A DNA stretch of 13,890 bases from CAZCWX01 sp964502465 (GTDB lineage: Bacteria; Desulfobacterota; Binatia; Bin18), in assembly GCA_964502465.1 (NCBI GenBank), contig CAZCWX010000669.1, positions 1 through 13,890 on the forward strand, in the 5' to 3' direction. Every line of letters begins with the position of its first letter. Within the stretch, counting starts at the first letter, position 1. Positions 6,052 to 11,824 of the stretch are shown in pieces. Under the pieces are notes generated by a model. The model was given only the letters and a program-made list of their open reading frames with translations. It did no database searches and was not told the origin of the DNA. The position numbers and the translations under genes were made by a program.

Positions 6052-6867
6052 ATGACGTTTCTCGAAGTCCGAGGGGTAGACAAAAGTTTTCCTCGCAATG
6101 GCGTCTTCTTCCCTGTCCTGCGCCAGATTCACCTCAGCGTCGAGGAAGGGGAGTTTGTTTGCGTAATCGGATACTCCGGTTCCGGGAAAACCACGTTGAT
6201 TTCCCTGCTCGCTGGCCTTCTCACCCTGGACCATGGGGAGATCCTCCTCAATGGCACACCAGTGACAGGTCCAAGTCCTGAGCGAGGGATTGTGTTCCAA
6301 AACTATTCCCTCTTGCCGTGGATGACAGTCTACGAGAATGTTGCGCTCGCAGTGGATGCTGTCGCTCCTCAGCTGACCGAAGCACAACGGCGAGAGCGGA
6401 CAGAACAGTATATTCGCCTCGTCAAACTCGGAGACGCCATGGAGAAACGGCCTGCAGAACTCAGTGGCGGCATGCGCCAGCGCGTAGCCGTAGCACGGGG
6501 ACTCGCAATGGAACCCAAGGTGCTCTTGCTTGATGAGCCGTTTAGCGCCCTCGATGCGCTCACGCGTGCCACTCTGCAGGAAGAGCTGGCGCGTATCTGG
6601 ATGGCTCATCGTAAGACGGTCGTCATGATCACAAACGATGTGGAAGAAGCGATTTTGCTCGCTGACCGCATCTTCCCGCTTACGCCTGGGCCAGGAGCAA
6701 CCCTGGGACCGGAGATCCTTGTGCCTATTGCTCGGCCTCGCTCAAAGCGTCACCTGAGCCTCGATCCATTCTACCAACAGGTGCGACGAGAGATCACCGA
6801 ATTTCTCGTTTCGCAGCGACAGCCGCGGAAGGCAGCGACATCGAGGAGATCCATCGAAGCTGTATAA
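6052..6867 (+). CDS. NrtC/D-type ABC ATPase 1 (Asn in place of the H-loop His)
   Basis: A 271-residue nucleotide-binding subunit with all core motifs: Walker A GYSGSGKTT (40-48), Q-loop Q83 in VFQNYSLLPW, signature LSGGM (137-141), and Walker B VLLLDEP with D161 and E162. The switch position reads VMITNDVEEA, so N195 replaces the histidine that normally contacts the gamma phosphate. This subunit's own ATP site may therefore be weak or regulatory. The C-terminus continues IFPLTPGPGATLGPEILV, as in nitrate-type ATPases, with no binding-protein fusion. The start is the ATG 17 nt after the permease stop, preceded by GGCGGAAG. The frame is open far upstream through the permease gene, but that is only overlap. 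Confidence 0.88.
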   Translation: MTFLEVRGVDKSFPRNGVFFPVLRQIHLSVEEGEFVCVIGYSGSGKTTLISLLAGLLTLDHGEILLNGTPVTGPSPERGIVFQNYSLLPWMTVYENVALAVDAVAPQLTEAQRRERTEQYIRLVKLGDAMEKRPAELSGGMRQRVAVARGLAMEPKVLLLDEPFSALDALTRATLQEELARIWMAHRKTVVMITNDVEEAILLADRIFPLTPGPGATLGPEILVPIARPRSKRHLSLDPFYQQVRREITEFLVSQRQPRKAATSRRSIEAV

Positions 6868-6878
6868 CGCTGTATAAC
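6859..6878 (+). repeat. 10-bp tandem duplication across the ATPase 1 stop codon
   Basis: GCTGTATAAC occurs twice, back to back (6859-6868 and 6869-6878). The first copy contains the TAA stop of ATPase 1; the second fills the gap before the ATG of ATPase 2. Without one copy the ATG would lie only 2 nt after the TAA. It looks like a slippage event that loosened the junction between the two ATPase genes. Confidence 0.7.
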
Positions 6879-6879
6879 G

Positions 6880-7833
6880 ATGAAGGACCGATTCTTAGAA
6901 CTCACGCAGTTGGGCAAAACCTATGATACGCCTCATGGCCCCGCGATTATCGTCAAGGATTTCAATCTGCGGGTGTGTGAAGGGGAATTTGTCTGTATCA
7001 TTGGCCACTCAGGTTGTGGGAAATCCACAATTCTCTCCATCGTTATGGGCCTCAATGAGGCCACGGAGGGTGGGATCATCTTAGCTGGCAAGGAGGTTGT
7101 GGGGCCAGGTACAGACCGGGGTGTGGTTTTTCAAGCTCCGACCTTGCTTCCCTGGCTGACGGCCCGGGAGAATGTGCTGTTGGCGATCGACCAGGTCAAC
7201 GGTCATCACAGCCCTGCAGAGCGCAGACAGTTGGCTGAGCAATACCTCGCCCAAGTTGGCTTAGAAGCTGAGGCAGATCAGTATCCAGATGCCCTCTCTG
7301 CTGGCATGCGACAACGGGTGGGTATTGCCCGGGCTTTCGCCCTCGAGCCAAAGATCCTCTTGTTGGATGAGCCGTTTAGTCTTCTTGACGCCCTTACCCG
7401 TATGGAACTGCAAGATGAGCTTCTGCGTCTGTGGGAGAAGGGTCGCAAGACCGTCCTCATGGTCACCCATGATGTGGATGAGGCGCTACTCCTTGCCGAT
7501 CGTATCGTCATGATGACCAGCGGTCCAGCCGCAACTATTGGCGAAATCCTGAGCGTTCCCTTTCTCCGTCCACGGATCCGCGCGGAAGTATTCAATCATC
7601 CTTACTACTACCAGTTGCGTGATCATCTCCTGACATTTCTCGAAGAACGGGCGAGCCAGGTCCCTCCCCACTCCTCTCTTCCACCAGAAGCACCCCTCTC
7701 TCCCTACCATCCCGTTGCAGCCCAAGAGCGCCACTTACCGATCCTCACTGAGGAAGAACGTTTCATCGTTGAGAAATACACCGGATTCAACCGATTTCGC
7801 CGCAAATATCGTGAGGGCCCCAGGCATGCGTAA
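6880..7833 (+). CDS. NrtD-type ABC ATPase 2 (LSAGM signature, C-terminal extension)
   Basis: A 317-residue nucleotide-binding subunit with Walker A GHSGCGKST (42-50), Q85 in VFQAPTLLPW, Walker B ILLLDEP (D163, E164) and a normal H-loop histidine (H197, VTHDVDEA). Its signature motif is LSAGM rather than LSGGM. About 55 extra C-terminal residues follow the usual end: a proline-rich segment (about 260-285) then a charged tail (TEEERFIVEKYTGFNRFRRK). No clear Shine-Dalgarno sequence lies just before the ATG, so translation is probably coupled to ATPase 1, whose stop is 12 nt upstream. Together with ATPase 1 it gives the two-ATPase layout of NrtABCD and CmpABCD transporters. Confidence 0.88.
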   Translation: MKDRFLELTQLGKTYDTPHGPAIIVKDFNLRVCEGEFVCIIGHSGCGKSTILSIVMGLNEATEGGIILAGKEVVGPGTDRGVVFQAPTLLPWLTARENVLLAIDQVNGHHSPAERRQLAEQYLAQVGLEAEADQYPDALSAGMRQRVGIARAFALEPKILLLDEPFSLLDALTRMELQDELLRLWEKGRKTVLMVTHDVDEALLLADRIVMMTSGPAATIGEILSVPFLRPRIRAEVFNHPYYYQLRDHLLTFLEERASQVPPHSSLPPEAPLSPYHPVAAQERHLPILTEEERFIVEKYTGFNRFRRKYREGPRHA

Positions 7834-7888
7834 GCAGACGTAGCATTGGCATATCTATCTACTCAGAAGAGAAGAGGAGTGGACCAGC

Positions 7889-9421
7889 ATGATCACAGTA
7901 AAGAGCCCCTTCAGGGCCAGCTCACTCGCAAGAAGATGGACGGCAACGCACGTGTTCCCTAGTCAGATGTTGTTTTTGCTCGTCGCTGTCGTCTTTCTGT
8001 ATCCTCCGCTCCTCTCAGCCGAGGTTGTGCTCACCCACATGTCTCCGAAGCTGTCTGTTAGTGGGAGTGTACGGCTGCGTGGCGAGTTTTGGCACTGGTT
8101 CACACCGGCTGGACCGCAAAATAACGACTATGCGTTCTTCGGTTCTGTCGCTCGGGGCGCCATACAATGGAAAGATGACACGTTCGATGTTTTTCTTGAA
8201 GCGCAGAACTCAGCCCTGGTGGCGCTCCCAGATGACGCCAGTGCCCCAGCGCCGCAGGGACCATTAGGTTTGGGCGCTGTCTACTTCGCCAGTAATCGTC
8301 GCCGAGACGATGCCAGTATTTTCCTGAAACAAGGCTTTCTCGTTTTGAAACATGTGGGCCTCGAAGGCTTGACCCTCAAAGGTGGACGTTTCGAGTTCAG
8401 TGAAGGGTCCGAGGTTCTCACCAAGGATCCTACTCTCGACTGGCTCAAGAATGTGCGCTTATCACAGCGGCTCATTGGCCCTTTTGGCTGGTCACACATT
8501 GGCCGCTCCTTTGACGGCGTCAACGTCAGTTTGACACAGAGCCCACTCAATCTGACGCTGATGGCCTCTCATCCCACGCAGGGGGGGTTCGACTTGCAAG
8601 GGATGACAGACATGGGCAAGATTGATCTGCTCTACGCTGCCATCAATCTGACGCGCCCTGCTTTTGCACCAAATAGCGATGCGCGATTTTTCTATATTTA
8701 TTATGCCGATGGCCGACGATTGCTCAAATCCGATAACCGCCCCCTGCCAGTGCGTTCTGCCGACCGCCGTCATATCGCAGTGAATACCGAAGGACTGCAT
8801 GTCATTCACATGATTCCGACCAGTGTCGGGCCGATCGACGTGCTGACGTGGGGAGTAATTCAGCAAGGGGATTGGGGGGTCCTCGATCACCGCGCCTGGG
8901 CCTGGGCCCTCGAAGCCGGTTGGCAACCAAGCATGCTCCCGTGGAAACCCTGGCTGCGGATTGGCTATGGCCGCAGCTCTGGGGATGATAACCCCAACGA
9001 CAGAGATCATGACACATTCTTTCAGATCTTGCCCACGGCTCGTATTTACGCGTTCTCAACGTTCTATAACTTGATGAATAATGAAGACGCCTTCGCCCAG
9101 CTTATCCTCCGTCCGCGTCCTGGACTTGTCTGGCGTACCGACTTCCACAATATCCGCGTGACAGAAGCCCGTGACCTCTGGTATCAGGGTGCAGGCGCCA
9201 CGATTGAGAATCGTGATGTCGGGTTCGGATTCCCAGGCCGGCCGGTGTTTGGCCACCGTGATCTTTTCCGCTTGATCGAAACCTCGCTCAGTTATGATCT
9301 GACCACATTCCTCAATGTGAACGTCTACTATGTTCATGTGTTCGGCGGCAGGGCGGTCCGAGCGATCTTTGCCGGCGATCAGGCCAATTTCGGCTATATC
9401 GAAATGGTGTTGAAGCTGTAA
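7889..9421 (+). CDS. Outer-membrane beta-barrel protein, alginate-export family
   Basis: A 510-residue protein with an N-terminal signal peptide: a long basic region, hydrophobic LFLLVAVVFLYPPLL, and a probable cut after LLSA (about 44). Alternating aromatic and polar strands follow, typical of an outer-membrane barrel. Landmarks of the alginate-export type include VSGSVRLRGEFWHWF near the mature start, GLTLKGGRFEFSEG, and GDDNPNDRDHDTFFQILPTARIYAFSTFYN split around the central acidic run. The C-terminus ends in a hydrophobic strand (FGYIEMVLKL). AGAGGAG at 7873-7879 precedes the ATG. It sits inside the ABC operon, so it may be the outer-membrane entry pore for the same anion or for a nitrogenous organic compound. 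Family members are often named as alginate exporters with no alginate context; the true substrate is unknown. Confidence 0.8.
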   Translation: MITVKSPFRASSLARRWTATHVFPSQMLFLLVAVVFLYPPLLSAEVVLTHMSPKLSVSGSVRLRGEFWHWFTPAGPQNNDYAFFGSVARGAIQWKDDTFDVFLEAQNSALVALPDDASAPAPQGPLGLGAVYFASNRRRDDASIFLKQGFLVLKHVGLEGLTLKGGRFEFSEGSEVLTKDPTLDWLKNVRLSQRLIGPFGWSHIGRSFDGVNVSLTQSPLNLTLMASHPTQGGFDLQGMTDMGKIDLLYAAINLTRPAFAPNSDARFFYIYYADGRRLLKSDNRPLPVRSADRRHIAVNTEGLHVIHMIPTSVGPIDVLTWGVIQQGDWGVLDHRAWAWALEAGWQPSMLPWKPWLRIGYGRSSGDDNPNDRDHDTFFQILPTARIYAFSTFYNLMNNEDAFAQLILRPRPGLVWRTDFHNIRVTEARDLWYQGAGATIENRDVGFGFPGRPVFGHRDLFRLIETSLSYDLTTFLNVNVYYVHVFGGRAVRAIFAGDQANFGYIEMVLKL

Positions 9422-9478
9422 CCGAGCGATAAGACCCTGCTCATTCACATTTTCGAGGTTGGAGGGAGGCCCACTCGT

Positions 9479-10840
9479 ATGCGTATCGACAGTCTAGGAA
9501 ATCCGTTTCACCCCGAACGTTCTCTCGATCACACCGCCCACGAAACAGCAAGTGAGAGAGACAGCCACGACATCCCGCGCGCACCAGAAGAGATCATTGA
9601 GCGGGTCGTAGAAAGTGCAGTAGTACGAGCGATCTTTGGCGGAAATGATGTGGCCCGTCGGCGCTTTCTGAAACTTGTGGGTGCCAGCACCGCCGCAGCA
9701 ATCATCAAAACGGTTTTTCCGCTGGATACCGCGAAAGCGCTGGCCCAGGAAAAAGTGGACGGGATTGAAAAGAAAGACCTGACTGTTGCCTTCATTCCCA
9801 TTACCTGTGCCACACCCATTATTATGGCCGAGCCCATGGGGTTTTATAAAAAGCATGGGCTGAATGCACAAGTGCGCCGTGCCTCCGGTTGGGCGATGGT
9901 TCGCGACTGGGCTCTCACCAAAGAAGTCGATGCCGCCCACATGCTGAGCCCAATGCCGCTGGCAATTACGCTCGGGGCTGGATCTCAGCAAGCTCCCTAC
10001 TTCATGCCTGCAGTGGAAAACATCAATGGGCAAGCGATTACACTGCACTTGAAACATAAGGGAGTGCAAGAGCCCAAGGATATGAAAGGGTTTCGTTTTT
10101 GCGTGCCGTTTGAATATTCCATGCACAATTATCTGCTGCGTTATTATCTCGCCGAGGGCGGCCTCCATCCAGATAAAGACGTGCAGATTCGCATCGTGCC
10201 ACCACCTGAAATGGTGGCAAACCTGAAAGCGGATAATGTCGATGGCTATCTGGCTCCTGATCCCTTCAACCAGCGTGCCGTGTATGAAAACGCGGGGTTT
10301 ATCTTTATGCTCTCGAAAGAGATCTGGAATCGCCACCCTTGCTGCGCCTTTGCCATTTCGCAAGAGTTTGCCACCTCGAACCCCAATACGTTTCTCGCGC
10401 TCTTTAAGTCTATTGTTGATGCCACTCACTTTGCCGCTAACCCCGAGAATCGCAAAGACATCGCCAAAGCGATCGCACCCAAAAACTATCTCAATCAACC
10501 TCAAATTGTTCTCGAACAGGTCCTCACTGGCCGGTTCGCCGATGGCCTGGGAAATATTAAAGAAGTCCCCGACCGTATCGACTTCGATCCGTTCCCCTGG
10601 CATTCCATGGCGGTCTGGATCCTCACCCAGATGAAGCGCTGGAAACATGTCGAGGGGGATTTTGACTATCAAAAAGTCGCCCAGGAAGTGTATCTGGCGG
10701 CGGAGTGCGACAAGATTTCTCAGGAACTCGGCTACCCTGTTCATGGGAAAACATACACCACCCACATCATCATGGGGAAAGAGTTCGATCCGCAAAAGCC
10801 GGATGCATATGTGAAAAGTTTTGCGATCAGCAACTTGTGA
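9479..10840 (+). CDS. NrtA/CynA-type ABC transporter substrate-binding protein 2, Tat-secreted
   Basis: A 453-residue relative of the first binding protein. A charged, non-hydrophobic N-region of about 58 residues precedes the twin-arginine motif RRRFLKL (60-66). The hydrophobic part contains GASTAAAIIKTVF, with a likely cut after AKALA (about 89). The mature part begins DLTVAFIPITCATPIIMAEPMGFY and keeps DAAHMLSPMPLA and the pocket histidine in YSMHNYLLRYYLA. Where protein 1 has DGYCVGEPWN, this one has DGYLAPDPFN (about 255-264), so the ligand pocket probably differs. GGAGGGAGG (9461-9469) precedes the ATG. The next gene is a cyanase remnant, which makes cyanate the favoured ligand by context. 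No permease follows it, so it either uses the upstream transporter or lost its own. Confidence 0.85.
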   Translation: MRIDSLGNPFHPERSLDHTAHETASERDSHDIPRAPEEIIERVVESAVVRAIFGGNDVARRRFLKLVGASTAAAIIKTVFPLDTAKALAQEKVDGIEKKDLTVAFIPITCATPIIMAEPMGFYKKHGLNAQVRRASGWAMVRDWALTKEVDAAHMLSPMPLAITLGAGSQQAPYFMPAVENINGQAITLHLKHKGVQEPKDMKGFRFCVPFEYSMHNYLLRYYLAEGGLHPDKDVQIRIVPPPEMVANLKADNVDGYLAPDPFNQRAVYENAGFIFMLSKEIWNRHPCCAFAISQEFATSNPNTFLALFKSIVDATHFAANPENRKDIAKAIAPKNYLNQPQIVLEQVLTGRFADGLGNIKEVPDRIDFDPFPWHSMAVWILTQMKRWKHVEGDFDYQKVAQEVYLAAECDKISQELGYPVHGKTYTTHIIMGKEFDPQKPDAYVKSFAISNL

Positions 10841-10891
10841 GTAGCACCCACATCGAAACGACAGCGTTACCATCACCAGGAGGAAAACAGC

Positions 10892-11113
10892 GTGACACGC
10901 CAAGAAGCCACCGTCCGTGTCCTTGCAGCCAAGAAAGCGAAAGGACTCTCCTTTGAGGAGATCGCCAAAGCGATAGGCAGACATCAGGTATGGACAACAG
11001 CGGCATTGATGGGACAGGCAAGCATGTCAGCAGAGGAAGCCATGGCCGCCGTGAAGCTCCTCGGTCTCGAACCGGTTTGGACCGCATGGTCGTGTTCCAG
11101 AATTTCGCACTGA
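10892..11113 (+). pseudogene. cynS: Cyanase (cyanate hydratase), N-terminal fragment
   Basis: A GTG start 8 nt after a strong AGGAGG (10878-10883) opens 61 codons typical of the cyanase N-terminal helix-turn-helix-like domain: AAKKAKGLSFEEIAKAIGR, VWTTAALMGQ, and SAEEAMAAVKLLGLEP. Cyanase decomposes cyanate with bicarbonate to ammonia and CO2, and is normally about 150 residues. After residue 61 (near 11074) similarity stops and 12 unrelated residues (WTAWSCSRISH) run to a stop in ATPase DNA. The catalytic C-terminal domain, with the Arg, Glu and Ser known from the E. coli enzyme, is absent, so the product cannot be an active cyanase. The intact start signals suggest recent breakage. Confidence 0.85.
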
Positions 11114-11700
11114 TGCCGTGGCTTTCCGCTTTCGACAATGTACGGATTGCCGTGAAGGCGGCGTATCCATCATGGGATAAGCCACAGATCCAGGCATATA
11201 CGCAAAAATACCTTGATCTGATGGGATTACAGGGGGCCGAATACAAGAAACCTCCCCTCCTCTCTGGAGGAATGCGTCAACGGGTAGGACTGGCCCGGGC
11301 CTTTGCCGTGCAACCGAAGGTGTTGCTCCTTGACGAACCCTTTGCACAGATTGATGCGCTGACACGCGGTATCATTCAAGACGAATTGATCAAAATGTGG
11401 GAGGCAACACACACCACAGTATTTATGATTACCCATGATGTTGATGAAGCGATTGGGCTCTCTGATCGCATCGCTCTGATGACGACTGGGCCGAATGCCC
11501 GATTGGCAGACTGTGTCACTGTCAACATCCCGCGCCCGCGACAACGGGCCACCCTTATCGATCTGCCCGAGTATATCCGCCTGCGTAACCAGGTGCTGCA
11601 TTTTCTCATGCGGGGTGCTCACGCTCCGCCGGAACGCTCCTCTCCCGGCGCGCCGCTGAACCACCGAGGTCCGGACACTCGCGCCGACCTCGCATCATAG
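11074..11700 (+). pseudogene. ABC ATPase 3 (NrtD/CynD-type), N-terminally truncated
   Basis: From codon GGT at 11074 the frame reads GLDRMVVFQNFALMPWL, the Q-loop region of a nitrate/cyanate-type ATPase. It continues intact through LSGGMRQR, Walker B VLLLDEP and the H-loop histidine in ITHDVDEA to a variable C-terminal tail. The Walker A half (about 70-80 residues) is missing and replaced, in a different frame, by the cyanase remnant. An in-frame ATG at 11086 could make a 204-residue protein, but it could not bind ATP in the usual way. In cyn operons an ATPase (cynD) neighbours cynS, so this is probably the third ATPase of a cyanate transporter. The family assignment is firm; the cynD name is inferred from context only. 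Confidence 0.85.
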
Positions 11701-11701
11701 G

Positions 11702-11723
11702 GCGGGCGCAGCCCGCGGGCTGC
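11702..11723 (+). terminator. GC-rich palindrome after the uptake operon
   Basis: Two overlapping hairpins start at the stop codon: GCGGGC-GCA-GCCCGC (11702-11716) and the perfect palindrome GCAGCCCGCGGGCTGC (11708-11723). The site lies between convergent genes, where a terminator is expected. There is no T-run after it on the plus strand, so it may be a weak terminator, an RNA-stabilising hairpin or a repeat element. Confidence 0.4.
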
Positions 11724-11792
11724 TATTCGGGTCTTCCAGTAAATTATTCACAAGATCCCTGTCCGTCGCTCCTTCAGAGGCCCGAAGGAAAT

Positions 11793-11818
11793 GCCGCGCT
11801 CAGATTTTATAGCGTGGC
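11793..11818 (-). terminator. Hairpin downstream of the large minus-strand gene
   Basis: GCCGCGCT and AGCGTGGC (one G-T wobble) form an 8-bp stem around a 10-nt A/T-rich loop, 7 nt after the stop of the minus-strand gene. On the minus strand it is followed only by ATTT, so intrinsic termination would be weak. A further small stem, CCTTC/GAAGG, lies at 11771-11788. Confidence 0.3.
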
Positions 11819-11824
11819 ACATCT

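Noticed and set aside
9494..10984. A 496-residue open frame on the minus strand opposite the second binding protein
   Set aside because: It is a codon-bias shadow: the plus strand has a clear secreted family protein, while the minus-strand translation is rich in His, Cys and Arg without domain order.
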